The notes under the pieces are model-generated. The model searched no databases and was not told where the DNA came from. It saw only the letters and a list, made by a program, of their open reading frames with translations. From assembly GCA_964035575.1 (NCBI GenBank), contig OZ037923.1, positions 62,001 through 126,000 of the forward strand: DNA of 64,000 nt, given 5' to 3'. The position numbers were made by a program, and so were the translations under genes. Of this stretch, positions 11,081 through 21,069 are shown in pieces (positions within the stretch are counted from its first letter, which is position 1; every line of letters begins with the position of its first letter). The stretch is from Rhynchopus sp. YZ270_cl-10. Its lineage: Eukaryota > Euglenozoa > Diplonemea > Diplonemida > Diplonemidae.

Positions 11081-12459
11081 GATGCACGTCCCTCACATTT
11101 ATTTTAATCAGCTATCTGATGCGATAGTCTCCTTCCTTTATTTGATAGGGGACGGGGCAAGCAAGATAAAGCAAAGGGGTGGGGGGTGGGAAAAAGAAAG
11201 TGAAGTTATTAATGCAGGCACCTCCGACTGACCCACGTACGATGCCAGCCATCCGGATGAAAGCACAAGTACCCTGCGGCCAACAACAGAAGATGTAAAA
11301 AGGAAACCTAATGACTGGCCCGTACCGTAAGAGAACGAGGGCGGTTCACAACCGCTCGACAGCCGGCGGCCCACCTTCCGTTGAAGAGTTGTGAGCTTAC
11401 AGTACCGCAGTTCGCTGCACCCAACGCTTGATGCACGATAGTCTACACAAGAGAGCAGAAACCCAAAAACACAAAAAGGGGTGGGCGGGGGGGTCACAAC
11501 ATCTCTCTCTTGGCGCCCCATGCTGTACCGACAGTTGGGCCTCACCCTTTCTCTTTGGGATGTACATCGACGTCCTTACAGGCTGCACACCGTAACCCAA
11601 AAGCGTGGCAGAGAGACTCCGCAGAGCGACTCTGGCCTGACCGCTGGCCAAATATGCTCCGGGTGCGAGCACCCATCATAGCATAGGGGGGCCAGCCTGA
11701 CCCAGCATTTATATACCCTGCCAGGGTGAACTTGCATAAAAGAGGGGCGTTTAGCCCCCACAGAAAGACAAAGGCTATGTATGCACTGGTGAAAAGGGAG
11801 AGGCAGGGTTGCTGAAAAACAAAAAAGACCCTGAAAACACAAAAAACGCCCCGCATACCCCTCCTCGCCTCCTGTTTTGTAATCTCTCAGGTAGGAGACA
11901 TCGGTTCGAGCGGTCAACACCTTCATAGAGTTTCTGGAGGAACGGACCCCCGGATGCAGTCTAAGGTCCATCCCAGGACCAAACAAAAGTTGGGATATTT
12001 ACAGAAGGACACCACTAAGGGGTGCACGAAAGGGGAGATGCCCTTGAGTACGCACTAGGGAGGAGGAGGGTAAAATTGCACATTTTTACTGCCAAAATAT
12101 GTCACGGGTGGGTTGTAAGCTTGCGCCGCAGGCGCACGGTACGCTACCTTTATTATTTGGCCATGCTGAGTGCTTCCTTTTCCTTCGGCGTTTGCCAATT
12201 CTGAGGCTCGGGCATTATTTTCGGTCTCCTTTTCGTGAAGCAGCATTTTGGTTGGGGGAAGAAGTGGTCCCGAAACCCCAAAAACCCCAGACCACATTTT
12301 TTTCTTTTCCCCCCCTCCAAAAATTTCAAAAACTGGTCCAGTTTTACTATACGTATAATATAATACCCTGGAAAAAACCCGAAAACCCGAAAACCGGGCT
12401 TTGAAAACCCATAAACCCGCCCTAACGTAACACCTGTTCTTGATGCACGTCCCTCACAT
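11081..12459. mobile_element. Insertion III: 1.34-kb insert with 18-bp target duplication
   Basis: GATGCACGTCCCTCACAT stands at 11081-11098 and again at 12442-12459, bracketing 1,343 bp that are absent from the same spot in LRR copies A, B and D. The left end (plus) is AT-rich (TTATTTTAATC...). No convincing coding frame. Inside are a copy of the dispersed GCAGGCACCTCC block (11213-11268) and the GC-rich hairpin repeat at 12115-12158. It looks like a retroposed or composite non-coding element. I could not match its body to insertions I and II. Confidence 0.65.
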
Positions 12460-14167
12460 GCACACACATTTGTACTTGGTTGCTCTGCTGCGTACAACGG
12501 AGCTACACTTGTCCTTACCGTGTACGGTCTGCAGTGCTGTACATCTTCTGAGGAACCACCTATCAACCGTGGTGACTGCTTGCAGGCCTGATAGGTCCAC
12601 TGTCAACAACCTTGTGCAGCCGTCGAGGAAACACTCACCAATTGTGGTGACTGATTGTAAGCCTGAGAGGTCCACTGTCGACAATGCTGTGCAGTAGGAG
12701 AGAAAACAGTTACCAATCGTGGTGACTGCTTGCAGGCCTGAGAGGTCCACTGTCGACAATGCTCTGCAGTCGGAGAGAAACCAGTCACCAATTGTGGTGA
12801 CTGATTGCAAGCCTGAGAGGTCCACTGTCGACAAGCTTCTGCACTCGGCGAGAAAGGCCCTACCAATGGTGGTGACTGCTTGCAGACCTGAGAGGTCCAC
12901 TGTCGACAATGCTGTGCAGTTTACGAGAAACCCATCACCAATCGTGGTGACTGCTTGCAGACCTGAGAGGTCCACGTTCGACAATGCTGTGCAGTTGAAG
13001 AGGAACAAGTTACCAATGGTGGTGACTGATTGTAAGCCTGAGAGTTCCACTGTCAACAGTGCTGCGTAGTTGTAGGACAAGAAACTGCGCCCAATTGCAA
13101 CAACACAGGGTAATGCAGGCAGGTGCAGTGTGGTGCCACGGTTGTCATCCGCATCGGACACGTAACTGAACACAATGTGCGTTACTAATGCACCATGTGA
13201 GAAGAAGTCATCTGGAATAGCAGTCGCAACCTCTGCCTGCAGGAGCAAGCTGGCCACCTGAGGATCCCGCACCTGCCCCAACCTTTCTGCAGATAAACGT
13301 TTTTAAAAATAGGATGGAACACCCCGTTCCGAAGAGGAATGCAGCCACCCCGAAAAAGTGGGGGTGTGTCGCCAGTCTGCGGTGAGAAACTCCTCCCTGA
13401 GTCAAAACTGCCGCTGGTTAGCGCTGGCTAAGGTTCCCTTTTCACCCGGTCACAATCGAGTCTCGCTCCGTCGGCGTTGACTGCACTGCAAAGCCCCTTG
13501 GTCCACCGTCGTAAAAAGACACCACAAAAAGCGTAGGTAGGTGGGGGACCGGCAGGTTACAGACAGAGGCAGTACGGAGCTAAGGTGTCGGCGGTCGCGG
13601 GTTGCCGTGGAGGCCTGCCCCCCGTGGAGGTCTTGGGATCTGGGAGTTGTGGAAGTGATCGGCTCAGAGTACCCTGCATTCCATGCACGACTCGAGCTCC
13701 TTGTGGTAGGATATTGGGGTCCCGGGAAGCACCCTTCGCCCCGAGGTCCCACCACCCCAGACAGTTTGTAGGTCTAAAAGCACAACGTACTTGTCCAGGA
13801 CCTGGCCGCTCTTGGGTTCTCTCGAAAAAAAGATACTAATCCCGTACGCCCGTGCACCGCAAAAATGTGCTATGGGGGGCGGTCCGCCGTCGGGCTGCCC
13901 CAACCTTTCTGCAGTGATGTCAGTCTCACCCAATGCATGAAGAGCTGATATGGCTTCGTACTTCAGTGACTTCGTCAGTGTGATTGTCTCGCCAGCACTC
14001 AGTTCTCTGATGTCCTCTCCTTCGTCCTTCCCTCCAAAACCCATACGAAAGCTGTCTTCGCACAACCCTTCTGCAGACGCCACCTTCTGCCGCATGGTCG
14101 CCGTTGTGTCATCCTCACCCACCTCAATCACGTACTCCTTGCTGAAGCCCTGCACAACCAGCTGCAT
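12454..14167 (-). pseudogene. LRR-C: ubiquitin-like/LRR gene split by insertion II
   Basis: The start (ATG at 14167) and ubiquitin-like domain match copies B and D. The frame is interrupted within the linker, after the residues ...TAERLGQ, by a foreign block that ends the frame at 13664. On the other side of that block the linker and seven 25-residue LRRs plus the standard C-terminus continue intact to 12454. Apart from the insert the copy would match LRR-D in size (161 + 7 x 25 + 27). The LRR part is otherwise open, implying a recent insertion. The insert has no GTATG/CAG boundaries at its junctions, so I do not read it as an intron. Confidence 0.8.
13274..13894 (-). mobile_element. SINE-like insertion II in LRR-C, 20-bp target duplication
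   Basis: The direct repeat CTGCCCCAACCTTTCTGCAG flanks the insert at about 13274-13293 and 13895-13914. The insert of about 600 bp begins ATAAACGTTTTTAAAAATAGG-like on the plus strand (AT-rich end) and shares at least two blocks with insertion I: the 5'-terminal C6/ATTTTTGC/TTAGTATCT-T7 segment near 13826-13890 and the CTGCGGTGAG...ACTGCCGC block near 13378-13430. Same family, same orientation, no protein-coding frame. Best read as a non-autonomous retroposon moved by an unseen LINE. Confidence 0.75.
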
Positions 14168-15160
14168 TTTTAATGTGTCTCCCTTTTCATGGTGTTGTGT
14201 TGTTGTGTTGTGGTCAAAAACAAGGCTCCTCGACCATTCGGACTCGTATAGACCCGGTTGGAGACACGGAGTCTGGATGTGGCTAGGGTAGGTGGTCAAC
14301 TTCTCGATCCCCATGCTCAAACATACAAAAAAAGACGTGGGGTTAAGCGGGGGGTTTGACCAATAAAACATTCCTGCAACATGTGTGCTGAAAAAGACAA
14401 AAATTATTACACATCCACTTGCCGTTTGGATAAAGAAAACAGAGGCGAAAAGGGGTTTGGGGGGAAGAGTTTAATTCTTGAACGCATCCCCACACTCAGT
14501 CACACGAAAGCCAAAAAAAGGGTGAAAGTCAAATGTTTTCACAAGGTTATAGTCAGTTCTATACAATGTGTACACAGTGTATGGAAATTGAAAAGATCTC
14601 ACCGTTTCGTATACAATCCCAAATTATTTTATAGCAGTCAGATCTATACAATTTGTGCACAATCCCAGTATACACTAGGTTGTACATGCTGTACCCAGGT
14701 GCCACACACACACCCACACCCCTACAGGATTACACCTTTCATTTCCCAACCCAGCAACAACGATAAAGCGTGAAGACAATAAATAAAATCAAAGCGGAAT
14801 AAATTTGAAGTTTTGTGAGGCACTCAACGAGTGTGCCAGCTCTGTGGCGTCACGGAGCCACCAACACTCCCCAAACGAAAAAAATTAATTCACAGCAAAC
14901 AGGTGTGAGGGAGAAGAAAAGAAAGTGAACAAAAACGAAAAAACAATGTTTTTCTGAAATGTGATGTTGTTGGGGTGGGGAGAATAAAACAGTTCCAGGA
15001 AAAGCTTCTGCGTCGGTTTTCTTTTGGTTAAAAAAAATGGAAATTGGGTTTCGCATGGAGAAAAAAGCATTGCCAGTTTCATTTTTCCGGAGAACCAAAG
15101 TGGAAAGTGCAATGTGTAACGTAAAACTCGTTCTCTGAACGACGCAGTGAGCAGCTAGCC
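14168..15160. other. LRR cluster spacer C/D
   Basis: No gene. Leader and spacer as in the other copies, then an extra segment of about 215 bp (about 14838-15050), not present in copies A and B, rich in A-tracts. Confidence 0.5.
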
Positions 15161-15177
15161 AGAAAGATGCACGTCCC

Positions 15178-16269
15178 TCACATGCACACACATTTGTACT
15201 TGGTTGCTCTGCTGCGTACAACAGTGCTACACTTGTCCTTACCATGTACGGTCTGCAGTGCTGTACATTCGCTGAGGAACCACCTACCAATCGTGGTGAC
15301 TGCTTGCAGGCCTGATAGGTCCACTGTCGACAATGCTGTGCAGTCGGAGAGAAACCCGTAACCAATCGTGGTGACTGCTCGCAGACCTGAGAGGTCTACT
15401 GTCGACAATGCTGTGCAGTTGTAGAGGAAGTTGTCACCAATGGTGGTGACTGATTGTAAGCCTGAGAGGTCCACTGTCGACAATGCTGTGCAGTTGTTGA
15501 GGAAACAGTCATCAATGGTGGTGACTGCTTGCAGGCCTGATAGGTCCACTGTCGACAATGCTGTGCAGTCGGAGAGAAACCCGTAACCAATCGTGGTGAC
15601 TGCTTGCAGACCTGAGAGGTCTACTGTCGACAATGCTGTGCAGTTGTAGAGGAAGTTGTCACCAATGGTGGTGACTGATTGTAAGCCTGAGAGGTCCACT
15701 GTCGACAATGCTGTGCAGTTGTAGAGGAAGTTGTCACCAATGGTGGTGACTGATTGTAAGCCTGAGAGTTCCACTGTCGACAATCTTCTGCAGTTGTTGG
15801 AGAAGAAACTGCGCCCAATTGCAACAACACAGGGTAATGCAGGCAGGTGCAGTGTGGTGCCACGGTTGTCATCCGCATCGGACACGTAACTGAACACAAT
15901 GTGCGTTACTGATGCACCATCGGAGAAGAAGTCATCTGGAATAGCAGTCGCAACCTCTGCCTGCAGGAGCAAGCTGGCCACCTGAGGATCCCGCACCTGC
16001 CCCAACCTTTCTGCAGTGATGTCAGTCTCACCCAATGCATGAAGAGCTGATATGGCTTCGTACTTCAGTGACTTCGTCAGTGTGATTGTCTCGCCAGCAC
16101 TCAGTTCTCTGATGTCCTCTCCTTCGTCCTTCCCTCCAAAACCCATACGAAAGCTGTCTTCGCACAACCCTTCTGCAGACGCCACCTTCTGCCGCATGGT
16201 CGCCGTTGTGTCATCCTCACCCACCTCAATCACGTACTCCTTGCTGAAGCCCTGCACAACCAGCTGCAT
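15178..16269 (-). CDS. LRR-D: ubiquitin-like domain + seven 25-residue LRRs (intact)
   Basis: 363 residues: ubiquitin-like domain, linker and cap identical in layout to LRR-B (161 residues), seven LRRs (162-336) and the common 27-residue tail. Repeats 1, 2 and 5 carry the same variable set (DN/YN) and repeats 3 and 6 another (YG/SD), as if a block of units was recently duplicated or converted inside the gene. One repeat has DDC in place of GDx. Substitutions against LRR-B in the first 161 residues are few (for example GFS for GFG, SDGASV for SHGALV). The 5' leader carries a 136-bp insertion just upstream. Role unknown; an intracellular adaptor or recognition protein is inferred from the architecture. 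Confidence 0.85.
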   Translation of the reverse strand: MQLVVQGFSKEYVIEVGEDDTTATMRQKVASAEGLCEDSFRMGFGGKDEGEDIRELSAGETITLTKSLKYEAISALHALGETDITAERLGQVRDPQVASLLLQAEVATAIPDDFFSDGASVTHIVFSYVSDADDNRGTTLHLPALPCVVAIGRSFFSNNCRRLSTVELSGLQSVTTIGDNFLYNCTALSTVDLSGLQSVTTIGDNFLYNCTALSTVDLSGLQAVTTIGYGFLSDCTALSTVDLSGLQAVTTIDDCFLNNCTALSTVDLSGLQSVTTIGDNFLYNCTALSTVDLSGLRAVTTIGYGFLSDCTALSTVDLSGLQAVTTIGRWFLSECTALQTVHGKDKCSTVVRSRATKYKCVCM

Positions 16270-16413
16270 TTTTAATGTGTCTCCCTTTTCATGGTGTTGT
16301 GTTGTTGTGTTGTGGTCAAAAACAAGGCTCCTCGACCATTCGGACTCGTATAGACCCGGTTGGAGACACGGAGTCTGGATGTGGCTAGGGTAGGTGGTCA
16401 ACTTCTCGATCCC

Positions 16414-16557
16414 CATGGAATGACAAGTAATTTACTTACTTGGAGTGCCTGTAAGGTCATGACTTTCCCCACCTACTCCCCTAAGGAATGACTTGTCATG
16501 ACAAGTCATTTACATGTCATTTCACTTGTCAGGTGCCTCTCGACCGCGTCGTGCATG
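16414..16557. mobile_element. 136-bp palindrome-bearing insertion in LRR-D leader
   Basis: Compared with the leaders of copies A-C, 136 bp (16418-16553) are inserted and flanked by CATG on both sides (16414-16417, 16554-16557). The insert contains a perfect 24-bp palindrome (16487-16510) with several further AATGACTTGTC-like half sites. It looks like a MITE or snap-back insert with a 4-bp duplication. Confidence 0.6.
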
Positions 16558-17336
16558 CTCAAACCTACAAAGAAAGATGGGGGTTAAACGGAGGGTTTCA
16601 GTTTGCCAGAATGCTGTTTTCTTTTCTTGTCAAACAATGTTTGCAACGTATGATACTAAGACAACAAACGTCTATGCGTCTATATGCTCACCAAAAGCGA
16701 GAGTATCGAAAAACACGTTCTCGCCCCAAAAAAAGAAAAAAAAAGAAACTTGTAAGCTGAATGCGCCTTCGTGCACACAGCTCTCCTGCAGGGAACACGC
16801 TGGGACATTTTTGTCTCTTGTTGTCTTTGCTACATTTGTCAACGGAAGCTGCCACGTCGCTCACTCAGGCAAAACTCCGCAACAGCCGTAGCAGCGGTAG
16901 CATGAAACACATTAAAGAAAAGCTTTAAGATGACCCTAAGCCTCTCGTGCTTAGTCACCTTATCATATTCGTTTTCGCGGAGCTACATTTGCGCAGGCTT
17001 CCTCAAGTCTGTTGTCAGGGATGATGTCATTTCCCCAGCCAGAGTTCGCAATTTTTGGTGGCATCAAAACAACTACCCGTAGGAGGGTGGGAAAATATCC
17101 AAGCTAGACCAGCTCTCTTGTTTTGGGGCGAATATCTGCTTCACCATTCCCAAGCACGGCATCCATCGCGCAGTCCCTCTGCAGTTCTTCCTGTGCGGGA
17201 ATATTTCATTTTTATGGAAAATTTGAAATGAGGTTTCGACACTCCCGATCACACGGTATCACTCTGCAACTGCACAAAAATGAAACAACTGGCTAGAGGC
17301 GAGCGAAGCTGGCATCCAGAGGTTTTTTTACGGGGG
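16558..17336. other. Intergenic, hairpin family I copies
   Basis: No gene. Contains family I hairpins at 16755-16782 and 16927-16961. The second shares its downstream flank (ATCATATTCGTT...) with the shortened copy at 21702-21721. Confidence 0.55.
16927..16961. repeat. Hairpin family I (AAGATGA...TCACCTT), at least nine copies
   Basis: Copies at 732-759, 1023-1050, 1810-1843, 16755-16782, 16927-16961, 21702-21721 (loop lost), 25848-25878, 31695-31728, 31742-31776 and 57922-57955. All lie in A/T-rich intergenic DNA, most preceded by TTTGTAAG or TTGCAAG. Stem bases differ between copies with compensation; the loop CTCTCGT is kept in several. Confidence 0.7.
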
Positions 17337-17670
17337 GGTGGCTTGGTCATGCAGGTGACTGACCAGGCTCTGACCAAGCTAAAAACATGACCAAGGGGGC
17401 TTGGTCATGACCAAGGGGGGGCTTGGTCAGACCAGGCCCCCCCTTGGTCATGACGGGTAAAAATGCACGGTGGGGGGTTTGAAAACCCTGCAAAAAAAAA
17501 CAAAATAAGAGCACAAAGCATGTATACTGTGTATACTGTGTATACTGTGTATACTGTGTATACTGTGTATACTGTGTATACTGTGTATACTGTGTATACT
17601 GTGTATACTGTGTATACTGTGTATACTGTGTATACTGTGTATACTGTGTATACTGTGTATACTGTGTGTG
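17337..17670 (+). repeat. Left arm of 3.7-kb inverted repeat, with (TATACTGTG)n
   Basis: Begins GGTGGCTTGGTCA, continues with several GGTCATGACC-type palindromes and a segment GGGTAAAAATGCACGGTG..., and ends in about 16 copies of the 9-mer TATACTGTG (17520-17668). The whole order is repeated in reverse complement at 20603-21069. Confidence 0.8.
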
Positions 17671-19448
17671 CTGTGCGCGAGATACCACAGCACAGGACTT
17701 CATAAGCTCTCACGGCTCCCACTAGTTCTCACTAAGCTCTCACAGCTCTCAGTAAGCTCACAGCCTGTGTTACGTGTCTCACGGCCGTTCGGTTGTGCAC
17801 CCAGGTAACCAGACCCATGCAGTGTATAAGTCTAAATGGGAGCTGTCTAAGTATAAGTCTGATCCTGAGCCCAAATCTGCCCGGACTTATAGGGTCATCG
17901 GACTTATGCACGGGGGGGAGTAGGTAAATAAATAAAAGCCCGCTCCCCCGCAAAATACAGAGAGAACGACCATTTTTTTTTACCTGATTTTCATTAACCC
18001 GTCATTAACCCCTCATGGTGAGAGCACCAACAGACGACGAAATAGGGAGGTCATCAGCTATGCCAAGAATTCAAGGAAAATATCAGATATTTTGGGTTCT
18101 ACCTGTCATGCAGTACGCAGTGTACTTTCGCTACAAAAACTATTTTACGAGTTTTGCTTGCCAAAACGAGTTGGTAATTAATGTTGTTTCATGAGCGCAG
18201 TGAGTGTGACGTACATAGAATAACCCATTTACTTCGCGCGATTTTGCGGTCATGTAACCGACAAAGTATTTCACGCGTGAAATGAACACGTCGTAGCGGA
18301 AACACGTCGTTTGCGGACAACAACGGGGGGTTAAAGTCAGTCACTACTATAGCCATTAACTCAGGGAGCATAGCTAGTGCAAGAAATTCGAAACCAGTGC
18401 ACAATTCACACTCCTTGTGGGTGGTTTTGTTGCCTTTTTTGTCACAGTAATTTTGGCCCAGGCATGCTATTGAAGCATGGCAATTTAGTGTGTATGGGGC
18501 AGGGTGTTGTTTTGTTCTGAATTCTCTTTGTTATAACATCTAAGTCAATCGCGGGTGGTGGTTTGTGTAGCGTGAGGCACTCTTTTTTAATAAACTTGCT
18601 GCAGTTGCTATGCACTGTTATTTCTTCTGATTTATCATCATACAGCGTAACATAGTGGTTTCGCCTAGTCGACACAACCTTTGATAGATATGGGATAACC
18701 AACCCCCTTCGACCCCTCGTGGGTTCACTGAACAAGCCCTAGTGGTAGTTAAACGCGATTGACATTTACATTCCTAGAGATGAAAGAACAAGACAACACT
18801 TCTGTACCCGCGCATCAAAATTGTGGAAAACTTTGCACCCCAAACACCCTCAACAACGCCCGCCAAAAGGCGCCCTGTTGCTGGGAGTTGGTTCTCAGGT
18901 TTGATACCTGCACAGCGGGCATTCCTGAGTCCAACGCGTGTTTGGCCTGTCTGCGGCGTTGCACCTAAAGTGCACGAAGACAGGGCCTGGTGGTACTTTT
19001 TGACAAAACAACTTGTTGTCAATTATAAAAAGATTGGAGGCAGCGCTGCAGGGCAAACAAAACGGATTGAAAAAGACAGAAGCTTGATTGTTTTCTTTGA
19101 GTACTCAATTAACCAGAACAACCGTACTTCAGTCTAACACATTTTTTCACCTTTTTATTTTCCGGCTTGGAGCGCACAAACAACATGGATAACCAAGTTT
19201 TTGCAGGTTCAAAAACGATGGCAGTAGGCATCTTCTCGCTTCAGAGCACTATACGCTTGTTACATCTTGACGTTGGGAGAAGTCTCACCACTACAAGCTG
19301 AGGGTTTGTTGAAGGCTTCATGTCAACCTCGTTGAGAGGAGGTGGCGTGTCCACGCTTAGTGAATTTGTTTTTTTTGGCAATCCTTAACACTCCTGGCTG
19401 GTGTGGTTGATAAACGCAACCGAACACCACGAAACGGATCCGCTCTAT

Positions 19449-19815
19449 ACGTTACGATCCGTATGCAACCAAAGCATGCAACGCAACGCAACCGATGCGT
19501 ACGTTACGATCTGTATGCAACGCACGCAACGCAACCGATGTGTACGTAGCGATCTGTATGCAACGAACGCAACGCATGCAACGCAACGCAACCGATGTGT
19601 ACGTTACGATCTGTATGCAACGAACGCAACGCATGCAACGCAACGCAACCGATGTGTACGTTACGATCTGTATGCAACGAACGCAACGCATGCAACGCAA
19701 CGCAACCGATGTGTACGTTACGATCTGTATGCAACGAACGCAACGCATACAACGCAACGCAACCGATGTGTACGTTACGATCTGTATGCAACGAACGCAA
19801 CGCAACCAACGCAAC
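19449..19815 (+). repeat. 57-bp tandem repeat, about 7 units
   Basis: Unit starts ACGTTACGATCTGTATGCAA and is rich in AACGC/GCATGC steps. The first two units are shorter or diverged; the last five are almost identical. 57 is a multiple of 3, so long open frames on both strands are artefacts of the array. Confidence 0.9.
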
Positions 19816-20119
19816 GAGTGGTTACAAACCCCCACGCATGGTTCTCACAGCGCGCTGGCACGTTTCCCAAGCCGCAAACCCGGTTACCCGCCTGAAAAAC
19901 CGGGTTTCTGGCCAAAACGCCTGTTTTGCCTGTAGAACCCTGTAGAAGCCTTAAGAAACACGTGTAAAAAAGGGGTACTCGCGACACCCTGGTTTCAGGG
20001 TCTGTCAGGGTTTGGAGGTCTTTGCTTCAGAGAAAGTCTCCTAAAAACCTCCTATCTTCCCAAGAATCCACTTTTTTGACCTCTTTCGAGGTTTAGAGAC
20101 CTGAAAAAAAATGCCCGAA

Positions 20120-20187
20120 CCCCACCTTGGGGGGGGGGGGGGGGAGGGTGCCTGAGAGGGGGGTGGGTGGGTGGGTGGGTGGGAGGT
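20120..20187 (+). repeat. G-run and (GGGT)n tract, quadruplex-prone
   Basis: A run of about 16-18 G near 20128-20145 followed by five GGGT units at about 20161-20184. Four or more consecutive G-triplets with 1-nt loops meet the usual definition of a stable G-quadruplex on the plus strand. Confidence 0.7.
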
Positions 20188-20436
20188 GATCAGCAACCTT
20201 AAAGACCTTAACACCGAGTGTTAAGGAATTGTTGTAACGCTCAGTGACTTGTCCAAACTTAGTTACTTGTTGTAACGCTTAGTGACTTGTCCACGTGGGG
20301 TGGCATGTCCACGCTTAGTTACTTGTTGTAAATACGGCCCGGCTTTGAGCGCACAAACAAAAGACCCGATATTTTTGCGTGTCACATTCCCTCAATTCAA
20401 GCGTGAGTCACTCACACTTGAAGTCATGTGCCACTG

Positions 20437-20602
20437 CGTGGGTACCTGTGTACCTGTGTACCTGTGTACCTGTGTACCTGTGTACCTGTGTACCTGTGTA
20501 CCTGTGTACCTGTGTACCTGTGTACCTGTGTACCTGTGTACCTGTGTACCTGTGTACCTGTGTACCTGTGTACCTGTGTACCTGTGTACCTGTGTACCTG
20601 TG
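20437..20602 (+). repeat. (GTACCTGTG)n 9-bp array, about 18 units
   Basis: Very homogeneous array that abuts the CAGTATACA array without a spacer. Confidence 0.95.
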
Positions 20603-21069
20603 TTCACAGTATACACAGTACACACAGTATACACAGTATACACAGTATACACAGTATACACAGTATACACAGTATACACAGTATACACAGTATACACAGT
20701 ATACACAGTATACACAGTATACACAGTATACACAGTATACACAGTATACACAGTATACACAGTATACACAGTATACACAGTATACACAGTATACACAGTA
20801 TACACAGTATACACAGTATACACAGTATACACAGTATACACAGTATACACAGTATACACAGTATACACAGTATACACAGTATACACAGTATACACAGTAT
20901 ACACAGTATACACAGTATACACAGTATACATGCTTTGTACTCTTATTTTGTTTTTTTTTTTGCAGGGTTTTCAAACCCCCCACCGTGCATTTTTACCCGT
21001 CATGACCAAGGGGGGGCCTGGTCATTTTGACCAGGCTAAAAGCCTGGTCAGTCACCTGACCAAGCCACC
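20603..21069 (-). repeat. Right arm of 3.7-kb inverted repeat, with (CAGTATACA)n
   Basis: About 36 units of the 9-mer CAGTATACA (reverse complement of TATACTGTG), then the mirror image of the left arm: ATGCTTTGTACTCTTATTTTG, the CACCGTGCATTTTTACCCGTC block, GGTCATGACC palindromes and the terminal TGACCAAGCCACC. Confidence 0.85.

Larger units (their letters stand above)
17671..20436. other. Interior of the inverted repeat, no gene seen
   Basis: No supportable gene. It contains the 57-bp tandem array, a G-rich run, decayed AT-rich sequence (18000-18750) and one copy of a dispersed segment (GCACGAAGACAGGG) near 18965. A small minus-strand frame at 18442-18735 is not homopolymeric but I cannot place it in a family. 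Confidence 0.5.

Noticed and set aside
17998-18340. TTAACCC ... GGGGTTAA borders suggesting a piggyBac-type insert
   Set aside because: Inner bases of the two ends match only for a few positions and no empty site or transposase frame is available.
18442-18735. 97-codon minus frame with non-repetitive composition
   Set aside because: No recognised family, no good upstream acceptor, and embedded in repeat-only DNA; may be a decayed transposon piece but unsupported.
18859-18922. tRNA-like fold (GCCCGC...GCGGGC with GGTTTGATACC)
   Set aside because: About 64 nt, no clear anticodon arm or A box, and the B box deviates; treated as chance.
19449-19815. CRISPR-like regular repeat
   Set aside because: The 57-bp units abut directly with no unique spacers, and the genome is eukaryotic.
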